From NCBI RefSeq assembly GCF_024055795.1, contig NZ_JAMXMY010000002.1, forward strand, positions 62,001 to 126,000: a DNA stretch of 64,000 nt, in the 5' to 3' direction. The notes under the pieces were generated by a model. That model saw only the letters and a list, made by a program, of their open reading frames with translations. It was not told the DNA's origin and made no database searches. Source of the stretch: Actinoallomurus purpureus (GTDB lineage Bacteria > Actinomycetota > Actinomycetes > Streptosporangiales > Streptosporangiaceae). Of this stretch, positions 1 through 7,335 are shown piece after piece (position 1 is the first letter of the stretch; every line of letters begins with the position of its first letter). A program made the position numbers and the translations under genes.

Positions 1-473
1 CCTCGCCCGAGCCGCTGCGCCCCGTCGCCGAGGCCCTCGTCGTGGAGATGGGCGGTGAGCCCGTCTGGATTCCCGAGGACCGGCGCGCGCTCTACCACGC
101 GGCGCTCGCGGGCGGCGCCAACCACCTCGTCACGCTCGTGGCCGAGTCGATGGACCTGCTGGCGCGGGTCGGCGTCGACGCGCCCGGCCGGATGCTCGGG
201 CCGCTCCTCGGCGCGGCGCTCGACAACGCCCTGCGGCTCGGCGTGAAGGGCCTGACCGGCCCGGTCGTCCGCGGCGACGCCGGGACGGTCGCCGAGCACG
301 TCGCCGAACTCGCCCGCGTCTCGCCCGAGGCGCAGGGAGCGTACATCGCCCTGGCCCGGCTCACCGCCGACCGCGCGCTGGCCGCCGGGCTGCTCCGCGC
401 CGAAGACGCCGAACGCCTGCTCGATGCCCTCGCGGGCGGCTCTGGAGACGACACCGAGGGGACCCGAGAATGA
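1..473 (+). CDS. Rossmann-like/DUF2520 protein, C-terminal part
   Basis: The reading frame is open to the window edge, so only the C-terminal domain is visible (about 157 codons, frame starting at base 3). It is all-helical, with the pattern of the DUF2520 domain that follows an NADP-binding Rossmann fold: ANHLVTLVAESMDLL, then LGPLLGAALDNALRLG and TGPVVRGDAGTVAEH. Its TGA overlaps the panC start (ATGA), so the two are translationally coupled. Such proteins commonly precede panC in actinobacteria. A ketopantoate-reductase-like or other NADP-dependent role in pantothenate supply is an inference; the catalytic half lies outside the window. Confidence 0.8.
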   Translation, partial: SPEPLRPVAEALVVEMGGEPVWIPEDRRALYHAALAGGANHLVTLVAESMDLLARVGVDAPGRMLGPLLGAALDNALRLGVKGLTGPVVRGDAGTVAEHVAELARVSPEAQGAYIALARLTADRALAAGLLRAEDAERLLDALAGGSGDDTEGTRE

Positions 474-1327
474 TGCCCGTCATCGCCCGCACACGTGAGG
501 AAGTCGCCGCCGCCCGCGCCTCCCTGGGTACCGTGGCGCTCGTCCCGACGATGGGCGCGCTGCACGACGGCCACCGGTCGCTGCTGCGCCGGGCCCGCGA
601 GCTGGCCGACGCCGTCGCGGTGAGCATCTTCGTCAACCCGCTGCAGTTCGGGCCGGGGGAGGACCTCGACCGGTACCCACGGACGCTCCCCGACGACGTC
701 GAGATCTGCGCCGCGGAAGGCGTCGACCTGGTCTTCGCGCCGACGGTCGACGTCATGTACCCGCCGACCGCGCTCGGCGCGCGCGTCACGCTCGACTCCG
801 GGCAGATGGGCACGATCGTGGAGGGTGCCTGCCGCCCGGGCCACTTCGACGGCGTGCTCACGGTCGTCCTCAAGCTGTTCAACCTGGTCCGCCCGGACAT
901 CGCCGTCTTCGGCGAGAAGGACGCCCAGCAGCTCGCGATGATCCGGCGGATGGTCGCCGACCTGAACGTCCCCGTCCGCGTCGCCGGCTCCCCGACCGTA
1001 CGCGAGGAGGACGGCCTGGCGCTGTCCAGCCGCAACCGCTACCTGTCCGCGTCCGAGCGCCTCACCGCCCTGTCGCTGTCCATGGCCCTGCGCGCGGGCG
1101 CCGACGCGGTGGACGACGGCCCCGCCAAGGCCGTACGCGCGGCGCGGACCGTGCTCGACGGGGCGATCGCCGCCGACCCGCCGCTCGAGCTCGACTACCT
1201 CGTGCTCGTCGACCCGGAGACGTTCCGCGAGGTCGACGACGCCCACACCGGCTCGGCCGTCCTCGCCGTCGCCGGCCGGGTGGGCGCCACCCACCTGATC
1301 GACAACGTCCCCCTCCACTTCGGCTAA
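470..1327 (+). CDS. panC: Pantothenate synthetase PanC
   Basis: Condenses pantoate with beta-alanine using ATP to form pantothenate, the last step before CoA assembly, in the cytoplasm. The 285-residue length is normal. The N-terminal [10 protein letters not shown] carries the HxGH-like ATP site, followed by [18 protein letters not shown], the [11 protein letters not shown] pantoate loop, FGEKDAQQ and a KMSKS-equivalent LSSRN segment. ATG codons at 470 and 473 are both possible; 470 overlaps the upstream stop. PanD, which makes the beta-alanine, follows 43 bases later, so the two genes form a pathway pair. Confidence 0.97.
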   Translation: MMPVIARTREEVAAARASLGTVALVPTMGALHDGHRSLLRRARELADAVAVSIFVNPLQFGPGEDLDRYPRTLPDDVEICAAEGVDLVFAPTVDVMYPPTALGARVTLDSGQMGTIVEGACRPGHFDGVLTVVLKLFNLVRPDIAVFGEKDAQQLAMIRRMVADLNVPVRVAGSPTVREEDGLALSSRNRYLSASERLTALSLSMALRAGADAVDDGPAKAVRAARTVLDGAIAADPPLELDYLVLVDPETFREVDDAHTGSAVLAVAGRVGATHLIDNVPLHFG

Positions 1328-1370
1328 ACCGTTTTGGAGTTTCACTGCCGCGCCCTTCGGAGTGACGCCT

Positions 1371-1793
1371 ATGTTCCGCACAATGTTTAAGTCGAAGATC
1401 CATCGCGCCACGGTGACCCAGGCGGACCTGCACTACGTCGGCTCGGTGACGATCGACGAGGACCTGATGGAGGCCGCTGACCTGCTGCCCGGCGAGCAGG
1501 TGCAGATCGTCGACATCGACAATGGCGCCCGCCTGGAGACGTACGTCATCGCCGGCCCGCGCGGCAGCGGCGTGATCGGCATCAACGGGGCCGCCGCCCA
1601 CCTCGTCCACCCCGGCGACCTTGTGATCATCATCAGCTACGGCACGATGACCGACGAGGAGGCCCGGTCGTTCCGGCCGCGCGTCGTCCACGTCGACCGC
1701 GACAACCGGATCATCGACCTGGGCACCGACCCGGCCGAACCGGTGCCGGGCACGATGACAGTCCGCGGCGACACGGCGACCACGTGCGCCTAA
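1371..1793 (+). CDS. panD: Aspartate 1-decarboxylase PanD
   Basis: Pyruvoyl enzyme that decarboxylates aspartate to beta-alanine for PanC. Starting at ATG 1371 puts the self-cleavage pair Gly24-Ser25 ([10 protein letters not shown]) at exactly the residue numbers of the E. coli enzyme. A GTG at 1362 would add three residues and is less likely. A GGAG lies eight bases upstream of 1371. The 140 residues cover the whole double-psi barrel fold, including the [12 protein letters not shown] segment. It is the last gene of the pantothenate group before the accessory block begins. Confidence 0.96.
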   Translation: MFRTMFKSKIHRATVTQADLHYVGSVTIDEDLMEAADLLPGEQVQIVDIDNGARLETYVIAGPRGSGVIGINGAAAHLVHPGDLVIIISYGTMTDEEARSFRPRVVHVDRDNRIIDLGTDPAEPVPGTMTVRGDTATTCA

Positions 1794-1948
1794 GGCGCCG
1801 GGTGGCCGCCCCGGACCATTGGCCGGCCGGCCGGCATTACGTCGCAAGCCCTCAGACTCAGACGTCGTAGGTCAGACTGATCGTCTCCGAGACCGGGTAC
1901 GACTGACCTCGCCGCCGACTCGGGTGCCTGGAATTGCTTCGCGCGGGG

Positions 1949-2536
1949 TCATGCCTCGGCCCGACTTTGGCGCAGCAGCTCAGCAGCGATCGAGTAGGGG
2001 GGTGCCGCCGCCTCGGACCGGGCGGCGTGCTCGACGATCGCGTCCACTATGGAGCGGTCTCCGGCGGGCCGGGGGTACGCGGCGTAGACCTGCGGCAGTT
2101 GGGCGGCCAAGCTGTCGGTGTTGCGGCCGGCGTCGATGAAGACGCCTTTGTGGGTCAGATAGGTCAGAAGGCCGCGCCGGTCGGCGATCCCCAGAGAGGA
2201 GTGCAGGGCGATCGCTTCCCAGACCCTGTCGACGTCCGTGGCGGCGATGCCGTGATCGGTCAGCAGCGAGGCCGCGAGGTCTGCGCCTTCCACCTCAAAC
2301 CGGGCCTTGCCCGGCGCGAGGTTGCCTAGTCCCAGGTCATGCAGCACGCAGGCGGCGAAGAGCAGGCCCTCATCGTAGGCGGCGTCGTCTAGGCAGCCTT
2401 CGTGCTCGGCCAGTAGCCGGGCGAACAGGAAGCTGCGGATGCTGTGGTCGGCAATCGGCGAGCTCTCTGACGTCTGCGCCAAGGAGAGGCTGGCATCGGC
2501 CAGCGGCCCGGTGGGCAAGGCGAGTGCGCGGTTCAT
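1949..2536 (-). CDS. HD-domain metal-dependent hydrolase
   Basis: About 195 residues from the ATG at 2536 (MNRALALPTG); an in-frame upstream start at 2587 would run into the divergent promoter. The HD superfamily pattern is visible: DHSIRSFLFARLL, then the metal-binding HD pair in AACVLHDLGLG, and a third helix with IALHSSLGIADRR. The order and length resemble the cyanamide hydratase-like branch of HD proteins, but the substrate cannot be read from sequence. It is divergent from the GlxA-type regulator with 70 bases between starts, so that regulator probably controls it. Confidence 0.85.
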   Translation of the reverse strand: MNRALALPTGPLADASLSLAQTSESSPIADHSIRSFLFARLLAEHEGCLDDAAYDEGLLFAACVLHDLGLGNLAPGKARFEVEGADLAASLLTDHGIAATDVDRVWEAIALHSSLGIADRRGLLTYLTHKGVFIDAGRNTDSLAAQLPQVYAAYPRPAGDRSIVDAIVEHAARSEAAAPPYSIAAELLRQSRAEA

Positions 2537-2606
2537 ACTTCGACCGTACGAGCGGGCCGCGGCAACCAACAGTGGCCCGAAGGCCAACCGACGCTATGAT
2601 CGGGCC

Positions 2607-3557
2607 ATGACGACGGCGGTGGATCGGCATCGCGTGGTGGTCCTTGTTCTGCCCGGCGTGTCGGCGCTGGAATTTGGGATCGCGATGCAGATCTTCGGGG
2701 CAGACCCCCATTACGAGATGACGGTGTGCACGGACGGCCAGGGCGGACAGGTGCCAAGCGCTGGCTTCACGATCACCGCTTCGGCCGGTCTCGACGCCAT
2801 GGGCGTTGCCGACACTGTGATCGTCCCCCGTTACGAGAACGTCGACGTTCCTCCGTCGTCCGATGTATTGGCGGCGCTGCGCGCGGCGCACGCCCGAGGC
2901 ACCCGCCTCGTCTCCATCTGCACGGGAGCCTTCGCCCTCGCAGCGGCCGGGCTACTCGATGGCCGCCCCGCGACCACGCACTGGCAATACGCCGATCAAC
3001 TGCGCCGGCGATACCCGCGTATCGACGTCCTGCCGAACCAGCTCTACGTCGACGATGGCGACATCCTCACCTCTGCCGGCATTACTGCGGGCGTAGACCT
3101 CTGCCTGCACCTGGTCCGCCTCGACCAAGGCTCTGCGGCGGCCAACACCCGCGCGCGGTTTCTCGTCGCCCCCCCGCGGCGCACAGGAGGCCAGGCACAG
3201 TTTGTCGATCCGATCCGCGCTGACGCGACCGGAGATCGACTCGCCCCTCTAAGGGACTGGATGCTGGAAAACCTTGCGGACGATCTGAGCATCGATGTTC
3301 TTGCGACACGCGCCCACATCTCCCGACGGACCCTCATACGCCGATTCCGGGAAGAGGTCGGCACTTCGCCGATGGCGTGGCTGACTCACGCACGCATCGA
3401 CCGTGCGCGTGAACTATTGGAAACGACGACCATGTCGGTCGAACGTATCGGCCGCCTCACCGGGCTCGGCGCGCCCGCCTCCGTTCGGGCGGCCTTCCAT
3501 CGACAAGTCGGCACTTCCCCACGGGAATACCGGGCCCTTTTCCGTCATTCCGGATAG
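2607..3557 (+). CDS. GlxA-type AraC-family regulator with DJ-1/PfpI domain
   Basis: 316 residues. The N-terminal half is a DJ-1/PfpI amidotransferase-like sensor (VVVLVLPGVSALEFGI; nucleophile-elbow-like VSICTGAFALAAAGLLDG). The C-terminal 100 residues are a double AraC helix-turn-helix (LATRAHISRRTLIRRFREEVG, then IGRLTGLGAPASVRAAFHRQVGTSPREYR). ATG 2607 was chosen because the sensor fold begins immediately. A TATGAT -10 box at 2595-2600 lies six bases upstream, which suggests a leaderless mRNA. A small inverted repeat, TGGCC-CGAA-GGCCA (2573-2586), sits in the divergent promoter and could be its operator. The likely target is the divergent HD hydrolase. Confidence 0.9.
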   Translation: MTTAVDRHRVVVLVLPGVSALEFGIAMQIFGADPHYEMTVCTDGQGGQVPSAGFTITASAGLDAMGVADTVIVPRYENVDVPPSSDVLAALRAAHARGTRLVSICTGAFALAAAGLLDGRPATTHWQYADQLRRRYPRIDVLPNQLYVDDGDILTSAGITAGVDLCLHLVRLDQGSAAANTRARFLVAPPRRTGGQAQFVDPIRADATGDRLAPLRDWMLENLADDLSIDVLATRAHISRRTLIRRFREEVGTSPMAWLTHARIDRARELLETTTMSVERIGRLTGLGAPASVRAAFHRQVGTSPREYRALFRHSG

Positions 3558-3642
3558 AACCGTCGCGCTGGTTAGGGGCTCATTCGCCGGGTGCGCTCGC
3601 TCGACCTGGCTCCCTGGCCCCGCACTTCGCTTTGCATCCGGG

Positions 3643-3661
3643 TACTATCAATTTGATAGTA
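3643..3661. promoter_or_regulatory. Perfect 19-bp palindrome overlapping the HxlR-gene promoter
   Basis: TACTATCAA-t-TTGATAGTA is a perfect inverted repeat with a one-base centre, in unusually AT-rich sequence. It overlaps a promoter-like pair, TTGCAT (3632-3637), a 17-base spacer and GATAGT (3655-3660). The regulator starts 24 bases downstream at GTG 3685. This is where an autoregulatory HxlR dimer would be expected to bind. Confidence 0.75.
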
Positions 3662-3684
3662 TGATCAAGGTGGAGGTTTGCGTC

Positions 3685-4110
3685 GTGACCGAACAACACA
3701 TCGCGACACCGGAACGCAACGTCTACGCGGCGGACTGCCCGACCCGGCAGGTGCTGGACCAGGTGGCGCACAAGTGGACGGTTCTGATCATCGGCATCTT
3801 GTGTGAAGGGCCACATCGCTACGGTCAAATCGCGCGGGCAGTGGAGGGAGTGAGCCCTAGGGTGCTGTCCCGCACGCTGCGCGACTTGGAGCGCGACGGG
3901 CTGGTGCGTCGGGAGCTCCTCAACGCCAGCCCGCCCGCTGTCGAGTACACGCTTACCCCCCTGGGGCAGGGGCTGGAGGAGATCATCTCGCCGATACGGG
4001 ACTGGGCCGAGCGGCACCTTGACGAGATCCACGGCGCGCGAGAACGCTTCGACGACGAGGCCGGGCAGCAGGATCGCACGCCGTGGCAACGGCAGAAGCC
4101 CATGCCCTGA
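3685..4110 (+). CDS. HxlR-family winged-helix regulator
   Basis: About 141 residues with the HxlR core: CPTRQVLDQVAHKWTVLIIGIL, then the recognition region RYGQIARAVEGVSPRVLSRTLRDLERDGLV and the wing VEYTLTPLGQGL. GTG 3685 is preferred over ATG 3661 because AAGGTGGAGG lies eight bases before it and the predicted transcript starts near 3667. HxlR proteins usually repress an adjacent oxidoreductase in response to electrophiles or quinones. Here the next gene encodes an NAD(P)-binding protein, which fits. The conserved Cys near the N-terminus (ADCPTRQ) is a possible sensor residue. Confidence 0.9.
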   Translation: MTEQHIATPERNVYAADCPTRQVLDQVAHKWTVLIIGILCEGPHRYGQIARAVEGVSPRVLSRTLRDLERDGLVRRELLNASPPAVEYTLTPLGQGLEEIISPIRDWAERHLDEIHGARERFDDEAGQQDRTPWQRQKPMP

Positions 4111-4135
4111 TGAACGCTGCGGGCTCAAGGCAGGG

Positions 4136-4157
4136 GTACGGACTCACAAGTCTGTAC
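4136..4157. promoter_or_regulatory. Inverted repeat upstream of the oxidoreductase gene
   Basis: GTACGGACT-CACA-AGTCTGTAC is an inverted repeat with eight of nine arm bases matching. It lies between the HxlR gene and the oxidoreductase it probably controls, 66 bases upstream of that start. It could be a second regulator site or a weak hairpin ending the hxlR transcript. Confidence 0.4.
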
Positions 4158-4222
4158 TGGGCGCCGCTCGCTCGACCGCTTAACGTCGGAAGCGGCAATC
4201 CCAACCTCGAAGGACTCCCCAA

Positions 4223-4870
4223 ATGAGTACCGTCACCATCTTCGGCGCCACTGGCTACGCGGGCGGCGCCATTACCACTGAGCTGCTGGACCGGGGCCAC
4301 GCTGTTGTGGCGGTCGCACGCTCGACCTCCACGCTGACCGAGCGAGCGAATCTGACCGTGGTCTCCGGCTCGTTGCACGACCCGGCCGTGCTGGCGCAGG
4401 CCACGAAGGGCGCCGACGTGATCCTGGTCGCGCTGCCGGCGGGAGCGATCGACGGCGTCCAGTTGATTGACGCGTTGCCCTCCCTGCTCACCACTGCCGC
4501 TGAAGGAGGCGCGCGGCTCGGCATCATGGGCGGGGCGGGCAGCCTGCAGACAAGCCCGGACGGGCCGCTGCTTGTGGACTCACCTGATTTCCCGGCGTCC
4601 GCCCTGGACGAAGCGCTAAGGCACAAGGCGATCCTGGAGGCGCTGCGTAGCTCCGGGACGGAGGTGGACTGGTTTTACGTGAGCCCGGCGGCAGGGTTCG
4701 GCTCCTGGAACCCGGGCAACCGGACCGGTCGCTATCGCACTGGCGGCGACGTGTTGCTCAGTGATTCCAGCGGCAACTCGAACATCTCGGCGGCCGACCT
4801 GGCCATTGCGTTCGCCGAGGAGGTTGAGCACCCGGCGCACCACCGAGAGCGCTTCCACGTTGCTTACTGA
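4223..4870 (+). CDS. NAD(P)-binding atypical SDR oxidoreductase
   Basis: 215 residues opening with the dinucleotide-binding motif TIFGATGYAGGAI (GxxGxxG). It belongs to the atypical short-chain dehydrogenase/NmrA-like group of small NAD(P)H-binding proteins. LMGGAGSL-type and WFYVSPAAGFG segments follow the usual order, and there is no classical YxxxK. An AAGGA ribosome site lies nine bases before the ATG. Placed just after an HxlR regulator, it is probably induced by electrophile or disulfide stress; its substrate is unknown. Confidence 0.85.
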   Translation: MSTVTIFGATGYAGGAITTELLDRGHAVVAVARSTSTLTERANLTVVSGSLHDPAVLAQATKGADVILVALPAGAIDGVQLIDALPSLLTTAAEGGARLGIMGGAGSLQTSPDGPLLVDSPDFPASALDEALRHKAILEALRSSGTEVDWFYVSPAAGFGSWNPGNRTGRYRTGGDVLLSDSSGNSNISAADLAIAFAEEVEHPAHHRERFHVAY

Positions 4871-4915
4871 ACCTCAACCATCTAGGTGCTGCCGGCCGCA
4901 GTGGGCGCTGACCGG

Positions 4916-5887
4916 TCAGGAGCCGCCCGGCGCGTCGGCGTGACGCGACGCCCGTAGGGCGGGGATCAGGGCGGCGACCCGGTCGAGTTGGTCGCGCTGG
5001 GCGCGCAGGTCGAGCGCGCCCAGGCGGATGACGAGGTGGCGTGCTCCTGCGGCGACGTAGCGGCCGAGGCCGTCGAGCACCTCGTCGTCGGAGCCGGTGA
5101 CGACGGCCTGGATCCGCTCCAGATCCTCCAGTGGCATGCCGTACGTGGCCCGCGCGTAGTCCTCCAGGGCGCGGCGGCCGCTCTCCACGCTCTCGTCGAC
5201 CCGTACGGACACGAACAGGGCCGGGGTGATGTCATCGGCCGTACGGCCGGCGTCGGCCGCCGCCTTCCGTACGTCGAGCAGGCCGGTCTCGTAGTCAGTG
5301 GGGTCGGGCGGGTAGGGCAGCCAGCCGTCGTACAGCCTCCCGGTGCGCGCGAGCGCCGCCGGGGTGGCGCCGCCGAGCCAGATCGGCGGGCCGCCGGGGC
5401 GGAACGGCCGGGTCGCGGGCGGGAGGTCGTCGAACCGGAGGATCTCGCCGTGGAACGAGGTCGCCCCCTTCCACAGGTCGCGCCAGAGCGTGACCGTCTC
5501 GTCCAGCCGGGCGAAGCGGCGCTCCCACGGCACCTCCGACAGTGTGTAGAAGGGCCGGCCGAAACGGCCGGGGAAGCCCGCGCCGACCGTCACGGTGAGC
5601 CGGCCGCCGGACAGCAGGTCGATCGACGCGATCGCCTGTGCGGCCTGGACCGGGCGGCGCAGGAACGGCAGCAGCGCTCCGGTCCCCAGCGTCACGCGTT
5701 CGGTCGCCGGGACCAGCGCGGCGAGCATCGTGAGCGCCTCGATGCGCGGACTGATCAGGCCGTCGTTGGCGAAGAGCGAGGTGAAGCCCGAGCGTTCGGC
5801 ACGGCGGCCGAAGGCGACGAGGTCCCGGGGGTCGCCGTCCGGGCCCCACTGGGCGCTTCCGGTCGGGATCAGTACACCGATGTCCAT
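4916..5887 (-). CDS. LLM-class (F420/FMN) flavin-dependent oxidoreductase
   Basis: About 323 residues from ATG 5887 (MDIGVLIPTG); upstream codons in the same frame run into the shared operator. Luciferase-like monooxygenase features include GFTSLFANDG, ERVTLGTGALLPFLRRP, ASIDLLSGGRLTVTVGAGFPG and PPIWLGGATPAALART. It is likely a TIM-barrel enzyme using F420 or FMN; in this type of organism F420 is more likely, but the substrate cannot be predicted. It is divergent from the MmyB-type regulator with 86 bases between starts, and its promoter carries the palindrome shared with the SnoaL-like gene. Confidence 0.9.
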   Translation of the reverse strand: MDIGVLIPTGSAQWGPDGDPRDLVAFGRRAERSGFTSLFANDGLISPRIEALTMLAALVPATERVTLGTGALLPFLRRPVQAAQAIASIDLLSGGRLTVTVGAGFPGRFGRPFYTLSEVPWERRFARLDETVTLWRDLWKGATSFHGEILRFDDLPPATRPFRPGGPPIWLGGATPAALARTGRLYDGWLPYPPDPTDYETGLLDVRKAAADAGRTADDITPALFVSVRVDESVESGRRALEDYARATYGMPLEDLERIQAVVTGSDDEVLDGLGRYVAAGARHLVIRLGALDLRAQRDQLDRVAALIPALRASRHADAPGGS

Positions 5888-5922
5888 GCCGACGATGCTC
5901 ACGCCCGGTGTCGGCGCCCACA

Positions 5923-5938
5923 ATTCCCTGCTGGGAAT
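5923..5938. promoter_or_regulatory. ATTCCC-N4-GGGAAT operator, copy 1
   Basis: ATTCCC-TGCT-GGGAAT is a perfect inverted repeat in the 86-base divergent region between the LLM oxidoreductase and the MmyB-type regulator. The flanks (CACA before it, GG after it) resemble those of the second copy at 7223-7238. The regulator encoded next to it is the obvious candidate binder. Confidence 0.75.
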
Positions 5939-5973
5939 GGCCGCGACTCCGCGTCCTGCCGTACAACAGGCCC

Positions 5974-6756
5974 GTGGACTTCCCCCGTAAGCTCCGCGAA
6001 CGCCGCACCCGCCGGCATCTCAGCCAGCTCGACCTGGCCATGCGAGCGGGCACTACGCAGCGGTACCTCAGCTTCATCGAGTCCGGCCGGTCCGTCCCCG
6101 GCCGGACCATGGTGCTGCGTCTCGCCGAGTCGCTCGAACTGCCACTGCGCGAGCGCAACGAGCTGCTGCTGGCCGCCGGGTTCGCGCCCGCCTACCCGGA
6201 GAGCTCACTCGACGAGCCGGTGCTGGCCCCGGTGCGCACCGCGATCGACCACATCCTCCGCGGTCATCTGCCGTACCCGGCGCTGGTGATCGACCGGAAC
6301 GGCGGCCTGATCGCCGCGAACGACGCGATGAGCCTGATCGCGGAGGGCGCGGCCCCCGAACTGTTCGGCCCGGGAAGGAACGTCTACCGCTTGGCGCTGC
6401 ATCCCGACGGCATGGCGCCCCGCATCCGCAACCTCGCCGAGTGGGCGCGCCACATCCTGACCCGGCTGAGCGATCGGGAGGAGCTGCACGCCGAGCTGGC
6501 GGGCTACGTCCCCGATCTGGAGCCGTCCGCCGGGCAGCTGGGGTTCGCCGTCCCGCTCCATCTGGCGTCCTCACGCGGTGAGCTGCATCTGATGACGACG
6601 GTGACGACGTTCGCCACGGCCGTCGACGTGACGCTCGCCGAGCTGAAGCTGGAGGCGTTCCTGCCGGTGGACGCGGCGACGGCGGAGGCCCTCCAGGAGG
6701 CCGCCGGCCTTCGCCCGTCCGTGTCCGGTGCGATGGATCACTCGGGGAACTGGTAG
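5974..6756 (+). CDS. MmyB-like XRE-family regulator
   Basis: Starts at GTG 5974 (VDFPRKLRERRTRR), 260 residues. The N-terminal XRE helix-turn-helix (HLSQLDLAMRAGTTQRYLSFIESGRSVPG) is followed by an MmyB/MLTR ligand-binding PAS-like domain (YPALVIDRNGGLIAANDAM, NVYRLALHPDGMAPRIRN, then the FAVPLHL region and VTLAELKLEAFLP). Proteins of this type usually sit beside oxidoreductases and respond to small hydrophobic ligands. A near-identical palindrome is present upstream of the divergent oxidoreductase gene and upstream of the convergent SnoaL-like gene, so it probably controls both. Its 3' end overlaps the SnoaL-like gene by 19 bases. Confidence 0.92.
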   Translation: MDFPRKLRERRTRRHLSQLDLAMRAGTTQRYLSFIESGRSVPGRTMVLRLAESLELPLRERNELLLAAGFAPAYPESSLDEPVLAPVRTAIDHILRGHLPYPALVIDRNGGLIAANDAMSLIAEGAAPELFGPGRNVYRLALHPDGMAPRIRNLAEWARHILTRLSDREELHAELAGYVPDLEPSAGQLGFAVPLHLASSRGELHLMTTVTTFATAVDVTLAELKLEAFLPVDAATAEALQEAAGLRPSVSGAMDHSGNW

Positions 6757-7157
6757 TCGGTCGTGATCCGGCCGTCGTCGTCGAGGACGAGGACGTCCAG
6801 GCCGCCGCCGGCCACCGTGCCGTCGGCGGCGGACACCGCGTCCCAGCCGAACTTGACGACCTCGTGGAGGCGGATCGCGCCGCCGCGCGCGCGGAAGGTA
6901 TACCGCCCGGTGGCGACGTACTCTTCGTAGCTCCGCCTCACCCGGGTCTCGATGGCGTCGTGCCCCTGGGCCTCGAGGGTCGTGTGGTCGAAGCCGAGTC
7001 CGGCGGCGACCTCACGGATCTCCACGGGTGGGTGGAGGATGTGCGTCGCGTCCTCCGCCCAGAGGGTCTCGATGGCCTTGCGCCGCTGCCCGGCGTCCGG
7101 CTCCGTCCACTGGGCCATGTAGCGGTCGGCCAGGTCCTGCGGGTCTATCTCGATCAT
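6738..7157 (-). CDS. SnoaL/NTF2-like small protein
   Basis: 139 residues with the NTF2-like cone fold pattern: DLADRYMAQWTEPDAGQRRKAIETLWAEDATHILHPP, then GHDAIETRVRRSYEEYVATGRYTFR and the C-terminal DVLVLDDDGRITTDYQFPE. Such proteins are isomerases, hydratases or ligand carriers; nothing here distinguishes these. ATG 7157 follows a strong GAGGAG ribosome site. Its promoter region has the same ATTCCC...GGGAAT repeat as the LLM oxidoreductase promoter, so the two probably act on the same compound under MmyB-type control. Confidence 0.85.
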   Translation of the reverse strand: MIEIDPQDLADRYMAQWTEPDAGQRRKAIETLWAEDATHILHPPVEIREVAAGLGFDHTTLEAQGHDAIETRVRRSYEEYVATGRYTFRARGGAIRLHEVVKFGWDAVSAADGTVAGGGLDVLVLDDDGRITTDYQFPE

Positions 7158-7222
7158 GGAGGCTCCTCGGCGAGTGGATGAGGGGTCGCCCAAGATCCTG
7201 CGGGCGGCGGCGACGGCCGACA

Positions 7223-7238
7223 ATTCCCCGTGGGGAAT
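7223..7238. promoter_or_regulatory. ATTCCC-N4-GGGAAT operator, copy 2
   Basis: ATTCCCC-GT-GGGGAAT, 66 bases upstream of the SnoaL-like gene. It matches copy 1 at 5923-5938 in both arms and in the CACAATTCCC-type left context. It lies between that gene and nadB, but nadB has its own promoter elements further downstream. Confidence 0.75.
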
Positions 7239-7293
7239 GACCGGCCAGGGCCCGAGTACGCGCCCCGGCGGAACGAGGTGGGAGAACGGGCGG

Positions 7294-7314
7294 TTATAGT
7301 CAATCTGACGAGAA
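7294..7314. promoter_or_regulatory. nadB promoter with imperfect inverted repeat
   Basis: TTATAGTCA-ATC-TGACGAGAA is an inverted repeat with seven of nine arm positions matching. It overlaps the -10 box TATAGT (7295-7300), 22 bases before the nadB start. This fits an operator for a NAD-responsive repressor such as NrtR, but the regulator is not in the window and the family assignment is a guess. No good -35 box is visible. Confidence 0.5.
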
Positions 7315-7335
7315 CTCGCCTCCCGAGGAGGGTCC

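Noticed and set aside
92-1411. 439-residue minus-strand frame over panC
   Set aside because: Antisense shadow of panC and the DUF2520 gene in high-GC DNA.
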